This document shows, one piece after another, positions 1-6,425 of a stretch of DNA of 17,147 nucleotides. The stretch is from JBGTIS01 sp041745535. Its GTDB lineage: Bacteria; Bacteroidota; Bacteroidia; Cytophagales; Cyclobacteriaceae. Made by a program: the position numbers and the translations under genes. The stretch covers positions 1 through 17,147 of the forward strand of contig JBGTIS010000048.1 in NCBI GenBank assembly GCA_041745535.1, given 5' to 3'. The notes below the pieces were generated by a model. The model was not told where the DNA came from. It did no database searches and saw only the letters and a list, made by a program, of their open reading frames with translations. Each line of letters starts with the position of its first letter. Positions within the stretch are counted from its first letter, which is position 1.

Positions 1-1
1 G

Positions 2-2059
2 GCTTTGACCAATGCGCCTTTGAAAGATTCGGTGAAAACCGGGAAAAAGAAGACTTTTTACTTCGATAATTCTGATACACTCAGCACCTATCTGTTTGCT
101 TTTGCCGCTGGCGAATTCAAAAAAGTTACCGAAGATGCCCACAACCGGCGGCTCACTTTTTACCACCGTGAAACCGATTCTACCAAAATAGAAGAAAGCA
201 TGGAGCCCATCTTTCAGATCCACCACGACGCGCTCACTTTTATGCAGGCATACACGCAAATCCCTTATCCTTTTCAGAAATTTGATTTTGTTGCCATACC
301 TGATTTTCAGTATGGTGGTATGGAGCATGTGGGCGCTGTTACCTATAAGGCCTCTGCCCTGTTTTTAGACAATGGCGCTACGCAGGATCAAAAAATAAGC
401 CGTTCCAGCCTGATTGCGCACGAAACTGCCCATATGTGGTTTGGCGATCTGGTTACCATGCGCTGGTTCAACGATGTGTGGATGAAAGAAGTATTCGCCA
501 ATTTTATGGCCGATAAAATTACCCGGATCGCCCTGCCCGATGCTAACTTTGACCTGAAGTTTTTAATAGACCACTTTCCGGCGGCTTATCGGGTAGACCG
601 GACAGCCGGAGCTAATCCCGTGCGGCAACCGCTGGACAACCTGCAGGAAGCTGGTACCTTGTATGGCGGTATTATTTACCACAAAGCCCCCATTGTGATG
701 CGGCAGCTGGAACGATTGATGGGAGAGGGGTCTTTCCGGCAGGGACTTCAAACTTATCTTAAAACCTATGCTTATGAAAATGCTTCCTGGCCTGAGCTTA
801 TCGGAATTCTGGACCCGCTTACGCCGGCAGACCTGCACTTGTGGAATGAGGTATGGGTAAATGAAACGGGCCGCCCGGCCTTTACCTATCAGCTTGACAC
901 CAACCATAACAGGATTGAATCATTTACTATTGCACAAAAAGGCGAAAATGTATCAGACCGGATATGGCCGCAACTTTTTGAAGTAGCGCTGGTGTATCCT
1001 GATCACACAGAAGAACTGACCGTTGACATGAACCGGCAGCAGGTAGCGGTAGCAGAAGCTAAAGGGAAGGAAAAACCATCTTTTGTAGTATTCAATTCCT
1101 CCGGACAGGGATATGGCCTTTTTCCGGTAGATCAACAGATGGCCTCGCAGGTTTATACTATTAAAAGTCCGGTAACAAGAGCTGCTGCTTACATTAGTTT
1201 GTTCGAAAATATGCTGAGCGGTCAGCTGGCTACGCCCCAACAACTGATTAATATTTTTAGGGAAGGTTTGTGGAAGGAAAAGGAAGAGCTGAATTTGAAA
1301 TTGATGACCGACTACCTCACTACTATTTTCTGGCAGTTTACCCTGCCCGACCAGCGGAAGGTGCTGGCTACTACACTTGAAAAGGAAATCTGGCAGGCAA
1401 TGGAGGAAAATCAGGAAACCAATCAGAAAAAATTACTGCTCAAGGCTTATCAGAGTGTAGCTACCAGCAGCGAAGCGCAGGACGAACTTTATGACATCTG
1501 GAAAAATGAAAAACCACCACAAGGCGTAATCTTATCAGAGGATGATTACACCGGACTGGCCTTGGCTTTGGCGGTACGGGATTATGCCGGTGATGAAACC
1601 ATACTCGAACAACAAATTAACCGGATTCAGAATCCTGACCGAAAAAAGCGATTACAATTTCTGTTGCCGGCGCTTTCTGCGGATGTCACACAACGGGATG
1701 CGTTTTTTGCTTCGTTACAGCAGGCACAAAACCGAGAAAAAGAAGCCTGGGTAGTAGCCGCTTTGGGTTACCTGCATCACCCTTTGCGGGCAGCCACTTC
1801 AGAAAAATATTTGAAAGAAAGCCTGTTCTTGCTTCAGGAAATTCAGCAGACTGGCGATATTTTCTTTCCGCAAAACTGGTTACAGGCCACTTTCGGTGCT
1901 TACCAAAATCCGGAAGCAGCGGCCATAGTTCGTACCTTTCTGGAAGCTGATCCGGATTACAATCCCAGGTTAAAAGCTAAAATTCTGCAGGCTGCCGACG
2001 GGCTTTTCAGAGCAGAAAAAATCCTGTATACTTCCGATTCAATATTCCAGGAGCATTAA
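2..2059 (+). CDS. M1 family zinc aminopeptidase, C-terminal part (5' end outside the window)
   Basis: The reading frame is open from the left edge, so the N-terminal beta domain (probably one to two hundred residues) is missing and the TTG at 5 need not be a start. Counting from that TTG, the exopeptidase motif is GGMEH at residues 104-108. The zinc site is HETAH at 139-143, followed 18 residues later by E162, the HExxH-x18-E signature of gluzincins. Tyr225 in IIYHKAPI matches the transition-state-stabilising Tyr of M1 enzymes. About 400 residues of mostly helical, ERAP1-C/HEAT-like sequence follow. Family knowledge: such enzymes remove N-terminal residues from peptides. Bacteroidota members may be periplasmic or cytoplasmic, and the export signal would lie outside the window. 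The usual GAMEN motif ends in His here. The stop overlaps the stop of the convergent exporter gene. The family call is secure; substrate is unknown. Confidence 0.95.
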   Translation, partial: ALTNAPLKDSVKTGKKKTFYFDNSDTLSTYLFAFAAGEFKKVTEDAHNRRLTFYHRETDSTKIEESMEPIFQIHHDALTFMQAYTQIPYPFQKFDFVAIPDFQYGGMEHVGAVTYKASALFLDNGATQDQKISRSSLIAHETAHMWFGDLVTMRWFNDVWMKEVFANFMADKITRIALPDANFDLKFLIDHFPAAYRVDRTAGANPVRQPLDNLQEAGTLYGGIIYHKAPIVMRQLERLMGEGSFRQGLQTYLKTYAYENASWPELIGILDPLTPADLHLWNEVWVNETGRPAFTYQLDTNHNRIESFTIAQKGENVSDRIWPQLFEVALVYPDHTEELTVDMNRQQVAVAEAKGKEKPSFVVFNSSGQGYGLFPVDQQMASQVYTIKSPVTRAAAYISLFENMLSGQLATPQQLINIFREGLWKEKEELNLKLMTDYLTTIFWQFTLPDQRKVLATTLEKEIWQAMEENQETNQKKLLLKAYQSVATSSEAQDELYDIWKNEKPPQGVILSEDDYTGLALALAVRDYAGDETILEQQINRIQNPDRKKRLQFLLPALSADVTQRDAFFASLQQAQNREKEAWVVAALGYLHHPLRAATSEKYLKESLFLLQEIQQTGDIFFPQNWLQATFGAYQNPEAAAIVRTFLEADPDYNPRLKAKILQAADGLFRAEKILYTSDSIFQEH

Positions 2060-2991
2060 TATTTTTGCAGCCTCATTACCTTGTATTTGGAGAAGTTGAT
2101 CAACATGGCGCTTACCAAAACGATCATCATGCCGGTTAGCTGGTATGTTGATATTATTTCGTCGGCAATCAGCCAGCCTAACAGTACAGCGATTACCGGA
2201 TTGATATAGGCATAGGTGCCTACTACGGCGGAGGGTTTTTGGGTAAGCAGCCAGTTATAGGCAATAAACGCGATAATAGACCCAGCTACCGCCAGATAAG
2301 TAACGGCGAGCCATGCGTGTAAACCAATACTGGAAAGTGAAAAATTATCCAGTTCTCCGGCAATAAAGCTGATCCCCAGGCAAAAAACAGCTCCGCTCAA
2401 CAGTTGCCATCCCAGGTTCAGCATGATAGAACCGGGAGCCGGCCGGTACCGGTAATACAGCGATCCGCTTACCCAGCAAACGCATCCCATCAGCACGGCC
2501 AGCGTGGCAATCATGCCCATACGGGTTTGCTCGGTAGGGAAAGGAGCATCCAGATGTTCCCGGAACAGCAACAAAATTCCAGCAAAACCCAGCAGTAATC
2601 CTCCCACAATGTACTTATTCGAAAAGCAGCTTTTCCATTGGTTCTTATCAAGAATTACAAACCAAATGGGCAAGGTAGCTCCCAATATGGCCGTATAGCC
2701 CGACGCGATAAACTGTTCTGCCCAAATCAGTACGCCCTGTCCACCTACTAAAATAACGATACCCAGCAAACTGTTTTTTCCTATAGAGCGTGCGGTAGGA
2801 AGTGGTTCTCTTTTAAACAAACACCAGCTTACCAACAGTACCCCGGCAATCGTAAATCGAATAGAAGCCATCAGAAAAGGCGGAATATCTTCCAACCCGA
2901 TTAATATCACCAGATAGGTAGTGCCCCAAATGATATAGATAGCCGCAAAAGCCAGGATAATCAGCCATTGCCGGGGAAATTTTGTCGTCAT
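2056..2991 (-). CDS. EamA/DMT-family exporter, YedA-like
   Basis: This is an inner-membrane protein of 311 residues with about ten hydrophobic segments forming two EamA repeats. The opening IIWGTTYLVILIGLEDIPP, followed by a FxMAxxRFxxAG-type stretch, is typical of the YedA branch of the drug/metabolite transporter superfamily. The second repeat carries VVGTYAYINPVIAVLLGW, the usual conserved segment. Members export amino acids, drugs or metabolites by a proton-coupled mechanism; the substrate cannot be read from sequence. The start is ATG at 2991. The gene is divergent from the CGNR regulator at 3108, and a 38-bp dyad starts 10 bp upstream of the start codon, which suggests local repression or activation. 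The 3' end overlaps the aminopeptidase gene by four bases. Confidence 0.93.
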   Translation of the reverse strand: MTTKFPRQWLIILAFAAIYIIWGTTYLVILIGLEDIPPFLMASIRFTIAGVLLVSWCLFKREPLPTARSIGKNSLLGIVILVGGQGVLIWAEQFIASGYTAILGATLPIWFVILDKNQWKSCFSNKYIVGGLLLGFAGILLLFREHLDAPFPTEQTRMGMIATLAVLMGCVCWVSGSLYYRYRPAPGSIMLNLGWQLLSGAVFCLGISFIAGELDNFSLSSIGLHAWLAVTYLAVAGSIIAFIAYNWLLTQKPSAVVGTYAYINPVIAVLLGWLIADEIISTYQLTGMMIVLVSAMLINFSKYKVMRLQKY

Positions 2992-3000
2992 TACGCTTAC

Positions 3001-3038
3001 TATTTACACTAACAAAATCGTTTTAGATAGTGTAAATA
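3001..3038. promoter_or_regulatory. 38-bp dyad, candidate operator in front of the YedA-like exporter
   Basis: Perfect 11-bp arms TATTTACACTA (3001-3011) and TAGTGTAAATA (3028-3038) flank a 16-bp spacer that is itself partly symmetric, so 16 of 19 base pairs match around the centre. It lies 10-47 bp upstream of the exporter ATG, where the core promoter is expected. Shape and place fit a dimeric repressor site. The obvious candidate ligand is the divergently encoded CGNR protein, which is an inference. Confidence 0.6.
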
Positions 3039-3078
3039 TAGTTGGTGAATAATTACCATCAAAACTTATTTAGCTGGT

Positions 3079-3096
3079 GTTAATAATATTATTAAC
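3079..3096. promoter_or_regulatory. Perfect 18-bp palindrome over the CGNR gene promoter
   Basis: GTTAATAATATTATTAAC reads the same on both strands. Its right end covers the first four bases of the -7 box TAACTTTG, so a bound protein would block polymerase. It is a candidate autoregulatory site, although an AT-rich palindrome of this kind could also arise by chance. Confidence 0.5.
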
Positions 3097-3100
3097 TTTG
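3093..3100 (+). promoter_or_regulatory. Bacteroidota -7 box (TAACTTTG) of the CGNR gene
   Basis: This is a full match to the Bacteroidota consensus TAnnTTTG, ending 7 bases before the ATG at 3108. Transcription normally begins a few bases after TTTG, so the mRNA would start at or almost at the start codon, making it leaderless or nearly so. No convincing -33 element is seen. Confidence 0.55.
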
Positions 3101-3107
3101 CGCGAAT

Positions 3108-3743
3108 ATGAATAAGGAAAAGAATATTGATACGCTTCCCATAGATGGTGGGGTCCTTTGCCTCAACTTCGTGAATACAGTTGACAGCCGAACCAAACAC
3201 GGGGCGCATGAATATTTATCCGATTATCAGCAGTTTATGCTGTGGTGCAATAAAGTAGAAATTACAGCGGATACTAGGCTCGACCAACTGGCAGGCTATG
3301 CCAAAACTCATAAAAAAGAAGCATCCCAAGCTTTAACAAAAATAATTAGTATCAGAGAAAATCTTTATCTGTTATTCGCGACCATTGCTTCAGGGCAGGT
3401 CGGCAAGTTGGACCAGCATGTTTTACATCATTTTAATACGAACCTGGCTGAAAGTTTATCGCACCTGCGGTTTAAACAGGAAGAAAATCATCTGATACAA
3501 ACCTTTACAAAAGAAAGTATTAACCTTTGTGAACCGGTATGGGTTATTGTAAAGTCTGCCTATGATTTATTAATCGGGAAAGATTACGAGCGAATCAAGC
3601 TTTGTCATGCGCCGGATTGTGGCTGGCTTTTTCTGGACCACACCAAGAACAATAAACGGCGCTGGTGCAATCCTTCTACCTGCGGCAGCATCGAAAAATC
3701 TAAGCGCTATTACCGGAAGAAGAAAAATAAAATGCACCAATAA
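3108..3743 (+). CDS. CGNR-type zinc-finger regulator with N-terminal ABATE domain
   Basis: The protein has 211 residues. Residues ~10-50 (GGVLCLNFVNTVDSR, then a Y-x-W stretch) match the start of the ABATE domain, a putative ligand-binding or stress-response domain found in CGNR proteins. Residues 166-205 hold a treble-clef-like finger: C166 and C171 (CxxxxC), then a FLDHTKNNKRRWC segment with C187, then C192, and a basic tail RYYRKKKNK suited to DNA contact. The hallmark CGNR reads CGSI here, so the Asn and Arg are replaced while all four likely zinc ligands remain. Family knowledge: these are predicted transcription factors, often next to transporter genes. Here the gene lies between two EamA exporter genes and is divergent from the first. 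Both dyads in the shared gap fit autoregulation plus exporter control, which is an inference. Confidence 0.9.
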   Translation: MNKEKNIDTLPIDGGVLCLNFVNTVDSRTKHGAHEYLSDYQQFMLWCNKVEITADTRLDQLAGYAKTHKKEASQALTKIISIRENLYLLFATIASGQVGKLDQHVLHHFNTNLAESLSHLRFKQEENHLIQTFTKESINLCEPVWVIVKSAYDLLIGKDYERIKLCHAPDCGWLFLDHTKNNKRRWCNPSTCGSIEKSKRYYRKKKNKMHQ

Positions 3744-4183
3744 CTAAGCATGCAGCAACGAAATAAACGGGTAAGCACGTTTTTTCAAAACCAGCGCAAG
3801 CATTTATCCTGCTGCGAATAGCGCAGTGTCAATAAAATTATATTCGTTTGGGTCAGCCACTTATCCCGAAGGGATTATATGTTTATAGAACATAAAAGCG
3901 GTGGTATGTGCGACCCCGTTGGGGTCGTATTATTTTCTGACCGTATTTTCTATAAAGATTAGAACCTTCGGATTCTCTGTACATCTGGTTTTAACAAAAA
4001 GGTATCCATATTTACACACCATATTTTTCATCCAGCAAAGCACCTGACAGAAAATAAACAGAACGTATATGTAGTAAGTCAAAGCCATCATATGCAAGCA
4101 TTTCTCATTATTCTGTTAGTTTTAAAGTAATTATTTTTTCAATAAGCCTGGGTACTTGATTTAAAAAATAGTGAATCCCAAAA
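3744..4183. other. 440-bp gap without a gene between the CGNR gene and the second exporter
   Basis: No credible coding region was found on either strand. The gap holds a hairpin CTGCG-AATAG-CGCAG at 3812-3826, the composite palindromic repeat at 3863-3976, and then AT-rich sequence with no recognised signal. No clear terminator is seen for the minus-strand exporter gene that ends at 4184. Confidence 0.7.
3863..3976. repeat. Composite REP-like element: three hairpins and an inverted TTTATAGAA pair
   Basis: In order: hairpin ATCCC-GAA-GGGAT (3863-3875); TTTATAGAA (3882-3890); hairpin CGACCCC-GTT-GGGGTCG (3911-3927), a perfect 7-bp stem; TTCTATAAA (3948-3956), the exact reverse complement of the earlier 9-mer; and hairpin AGAACC-TTC-GG(A)TTCT (3961-3976) with one bulged A. 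The left and right units are inverted copies of one module, a CCGAAGG-core hairpin plus TTTATAGAA, set around the strong central hairpin. Similar short hairpin repeats are common between genes in Bacteroidota; a genome-wide count would prove this one. It could also end transcripts of the CGNR gene. Confidence 0.6.
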
Positions 4184-5089
4184 TCAGGAGTGCTTGAGTT
4201 TTGCCTTAGGTTTGTAACTCACCATATATACTCCACTGAATATCAGGATGGCCGATACCACTTTGGTCACGGTTAACGTTTCGCCAAAAAACACGATGGC
4301 AATCAGCGCTGCAAATATCGGCTGCAAATAGATATAAGCACCCACCGTAGAGGCCGATAAAATATTCAGCGCGAACACACTGAGCTGATAGGTTAAAAAG
4401 GTGGCGATGAGTACCACATAACCTACGGCCAACCAGTCGGAAGTCTGAAAGGTCTCCCAGGGAATTTGGGTAAACTCATTAAAACCAAAAGGTAGAATAA
4501 GAAAAAACCCGATGGTGAACACATACCGGTTTACCACAGCAGGTTTATAGGTAACCATCAAAGGCTTCACAATTACAAGGTAATAGGCATAAGAAACGGC
4601 ATTGAGAAATACCAATGCGTCTCCAAGCATAATGTTGGTAGCAATGCCTCCTTTTTGCTCCGCCATCATAATAAGCAGTAAGGCACCGCTCACGCCACAC
4701 AAAAGTCCGATTACCTTCAGTTGGGTAATTTTTTCCCGAATCAGAAAAGCAGCGATAATGGTAACACATATCGGCGTGGTCAGCATCATGAGTGATGCAT
4801 GAATGGGGGTGGTATAAGATAAACCTTTAAAAAAAGACAACTGATTAATGGCCACCCCAAACACGCCACAAAGCAGAAACCGGGGCCAGTCTTTTTTAGC
4901 GATGGGCTGCCGGTATGCAGGCAGGCAGGCCAGCAACCAAAATAATAACCCGGCTATCACCACCCTTACGAAAATAAACCCGTAAGGAGCAATCAGGCTG
5001 GGCATAATGGACTTGGCAATGGTAAAAGTAGCCGCATAAATGATGCTGGTAGAAAACAAAGCCAGGTGCGCCTGCGAGCGTTTATTCAT
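4184..5089 (-). CDS. EamA/DMT-family exporter
   Basis: This inner-membrane protein has 301 residues and about ten hydrophobic segments in two EamA repeats. The first repeat includes YAATFTIAKSIMP and FIFVRVVIAGLLFWL, and a conserved middle segment reads TTPIHASLMMLTTPICVTII. The second repeat includes STVGAYIYLQPIFAALIAI and ends with a basic cytoplasmic tail KPKAKLKHS. The family exports metabolites or drugs, and the substrate is unknown. It is clearly different in sequence from the exporter at 2056-2991, so it is not a recent duplicate. The start is ATG at 5089. On the minus strand a near -7 box TAAAATTG (read from 5123 to 5116) would give a leader of about 20 bases. It lies upstream of and divergent from queE, with which it has no evident functional link. 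Confidence 0.92.
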   Translation of the reverse strand: MNKRSQAHLALFSTSIIYAATFTIAKSIMPSLIAPYGFIFVRVVIAGLLFWLLACLPAYRQPIAKKDWPRFLLCGVFGVAINQLSFFKGLSYTTPIHASLMMLTTPICVTIIAAFLIREKITQLKVIGLLCGVSGALLLIMMAEQKGGIATNIMLGDALVFLNAVSYAYYLVIVKPLMVTYKPAVVNRYVFTIGFFLILPFGFNEFTQIPWETFQTSDWLAVGYVVLIATFLTYQLSVFALNILSASTVGAYIYLQPIFAALIAIVFFGETLTVTKVVSAILIFSGVYMVSYKPKAKLKHS

Positions 5090-5165
5090 GCTTAAATCAG
5101 GATTTTATGAAGCTGCAATTTTAAGATTATTTTACAGTACTTTAGCTTTTCATCACGGCATTTAT

Positions 5166-5210
5166 ATGGGATATTTGCTAAAAATTTAATTAGTGAAGGA
5201 ACTATCCCAT
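5166..5210. promoter_or_regulatory. Inverted repeat with candidate queE -7 box
   Basis: ATGGGATA (5166-5173) is repeated in inverse as TATCCCAT (5203-5210). The left arm overlaps GATATTTG (5170-5177), which differs from TAnnTTTG by one base and is the best promoter candidate for queE. A start shortly after it would give a leader of about 120 bases. The 29-bp spacing is long for a single operator, so the pair may instead be two half-sites or chance. Confidence 0.3.
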
Positions 5211-5225
5211 GTATGGTACGTTGAG

Positions 5226-5268
5226 GTTGCTGGCAAACAGGCAACTTAACTAACCGTATTGGTTGGTT
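5226..5268 (+). promoter_or_regulatory. Two consecutive hairpins in the queE leader
   Basis: The first is GTTGC (5226-5230) paired with GCAAC (5241-5245) around a 10-base loop. The second is AACTAACC (5248-5255) paired with GGTTGGTT (5261-5268) around GTATT, with one G-U pair. No T run follows, so it is not an intrinsic terminator. Lying 35 bases before the queE ATG, it could be a translational control element. It does not match the preQ1-I riboswitch consensus well. Confidence 0.3.
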
Positions 5269-5302
5269 CACTTACAGAGAGAAAGTTTACTTTTAGAAAT
5301 AC

Positions 5303-5935
5303 ATGTTACACGCCAATCAGTCAATCAAAGAAAACACGCTGCCGCTCATGGAGGCTTTTTACACCATTCAGGGCGAAGGGTATCACCAGGGCAGGGCAGC
5401 TTACTTTATTCGATTAGGCGGCTGCGATGTGGGCTGTGTGTGGTGCGATGTGAAAGAATCGTGGGATCAGTCCAAACATCCGCGGGTACCGGTGGAAGAA
5501 ATTGCCGCACAGGCTGCTACTTATCCGGGGCGGCTCGCCGTAATTACCGGTGGCGAACCGCTGATGCACAATCTGGAAAGTTTGTGCAGTGCTTTGCATG
5601 AGCAGGGTTTTACCATCAATATCGAAACTTCAGGCGCCTATCCGCTTTCCGGCAGCATCGACTGGGTTTGTCTTTCGCCCAAAAAATTTAACAACAAAAA
5701 ACCGGTTGATAGCATTTACGAACAAGCCAACGAGCTTAAAGTGGTAATTGCCCATCGCGGCGACCTCAAATGGGCCGAAACCAATGCGCAACGGGTACAT
5801 CCTGATTGTAAACTTTATTTACAACCCGAATGGGAAGCTTCGCCTGCCATGTTGCCCCTGGTGATCGCATACGTAAAAGAGCATCCGCAATGGGAAATAT
5901 CGTTGCAGGCGCACAAGTTTATGAATATTCCCTGA
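5303..5935 (+). CDS. queE: 7-carboxy-7-deazaguanine synthase QueE (radical SAM)
   Basis: QueE converts 6-carboxy-5,6,7,8-tetrahydropterin to 7-carboxy-7-deazaguanine, an early step to preQ0 and queuosine, in the cytoplasm using S-adenosylmethionine and a 4Fe-4S cluster. The 210-residue length is normal. EAFYTIQGEGYHQGRAAYFI (18-37) is the QueE-specific N-terminal segment. The cluster-binding motif is C41-x3-C45-x2-C48 (CDVGCVWC), and the SAM-contacting TGGEP is at 82-86. INIETSGAYPLSG, SPKKFNNKK and LQPEW follow in the usual order. The start is ATG at 5303. No other queuosine gene (queC, queD, queF) is adjacent, so the gene stands alone between an exporter gene and rpmE2. The ATG at residue 16 would be an alternative start, but the upstream residues cause no conflict. 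Confidence 0.96.
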   Translation: MLHANQSIKENTLPLMEAFYTIQGEGYHQGRAAYFIRLGGCDVGCVWCDVKESWDQSKHPRVPVEEIAAQAATYPGRLAVITGGEPLMHNLESLCSALHEQGFTINIETSGAYPLSGSIDWVCLSPKKFNNKKPVDSIYEQANELKVVIAHRGDLKWAETNAQRVHPDCKLYLQPEWEASPAMLPLVIAYVKEHPQWEISLQAHKFMNIP

Positions 5936-5967
5936 TAATAACTTTCGGATATTCGAAACAAAATTTC

Positions 5968-5975
5968 TATATTTG
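5968..5975 (+). promoter_or_regulatory. Bacteroidota -7 box (TATATTTG) of rpmE2
   Basis: This is a perfect TAnnTTTG box, giving a leader of roughly 35-40 bases before the ATG at 6019. A quasi-palindrome TTTCGGATATTCGAAA (5943-5958, seven of eight pairs) covers the expected -33 region and may be a regulator site. An AGAGG at 6007-6011 provides a well-spaced Shine-Dalgarno sequence, unusual for this window and fitting for a highly expressed ribosomal gene. Confidence 0.65.
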
Positions 5976-6018
5976 CAGTCCTTTAGAAAAATGCTTGATA
6001 TAACATAGAGGTAATAAC

Positions 6019-6273
6019 ATGAAAAAAGACATTCATCCGCAATATAAAGACGTTGTTTTTCTGGATACATCCAGCGAATATTCTTTTCTTACCCGCTCTA
6101 CCATGAGTTCCAGCGAAACCATTCAATGGGAAGATGGCAAAACGTATCCTGTTATCAAAATAGAGGTTAGCTCAGCGTCGCATCCATTCTATACAGGTAA
6201 GAAACTGTATGTGGATACCGCGGGACGTGTAGAGAAATTCAACCGCAGGTATAAGCAGAAAGACAAACAGTAG
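6019..6273 (+). CDS. rpmE2: Ribosomal protein bL31, type B (zinc-independent)
   Basis: L31 is a component of the large ribosomal subunit that bridges to the small subunit. The protein has 84 residues. The opening MKKDIHPQYKDVVFLD and the segment ASHPFYTGKKLYVDTAGRVE, followed by FNRRY, are diagnostic of L31. It has no cysteine, so it lacks the CxxC zinc knuckle of type A and is the type B form. In bacteria with both types, type B is made under zinc shortage; in Bacteroidota it is often the only form, and the window cannot tell which applies here. The gene is transcribed alone, with its own promoter at 5968 and terminator at 6300. Confidence 0.97.
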   Translation: MKKDIHPQYKDVVFLDTSSEYSFLTRSTMSSSETIQWEDGKTYPVIKIEVSSASHPFYTGKKLYVDTAGRVEKFNRRYKQKDKQ

Positions 6274-6299
6274 CGGAATTATTTTCTTATTATTAAGAT

Positions 6300-6332
6300 A
6301 AGCTCTCAGTTATTAAACTAAGGGCTTTTTTT
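6300..6332 (+). terminator. Intrinsic terminator after rpmE2
   Basis: AAGCTCTCAGTT (6300-6311) pairs with AACTAAGGGCTT (6316-6327) around a 4-base loop ATTA, with one G-U pair and one C/A mismatch. The 3' arm runs into seven T residues (6326-6332). Confidence 0.85.
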
Positions 6333-6395
6333 GTTTCATGAAAATGCCAGTTATAAAAAATTATAGCAAATATTTCATCCCACTTAATTTGATTC

Positions 6396-6403
6396 TACCT
6401 TTG
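6396..6403 (+). promoter_or_regulatory. Bacteroidota -7 box (TACCTTTG) of holB
   Basis: This is a full TAnnTTTG match 22 bases before the holB ATG and downstream of the rpmE2 terminator, so holB probably has its own start with a leader of about 15 bases. No strong -33 TTG element stands out. Confidence 0.55.
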
Positions 6404-6425
6404 AACCTCAACCTGATTCTATTCT

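Noticed and set aside
2404..2698. Short plus-strand frames inside the first exporter gene
   Set aside because: They are antisense to a well-supported EamA gene, with no promoter or recognisable product.
4009..4017. TATTTACAC, a partial copy of the operator half-site at 3001
   Set aside because: It is a 9-base AT-rich match without a partner arm and away from any promoter. A looser TTTACAGTA at 5131-5139 before the second exporter is also too weak.
3744..4183. tRNA or CRISPR array in the gap
   Set aside because: No cloverleaf arms or regularly spaced direct repeats were seen; the repeats present are inverted and hairpin-like.
5221..5268. preQ1 riboswitch before queE
   Set aside because: Hairpins and an AACTAA stretch are present, but the order and the A-rich pseudoknot tail of preQ1-I are not, so only a generic structured leader is reported.
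5263..5601. 112-codon plus-strand frame overlapping queE
   Set aside because: It lies in the wrong frame over a complete, motif-confirmed queE and has low-likelihood Arg/Gly/Cys-rich composition.
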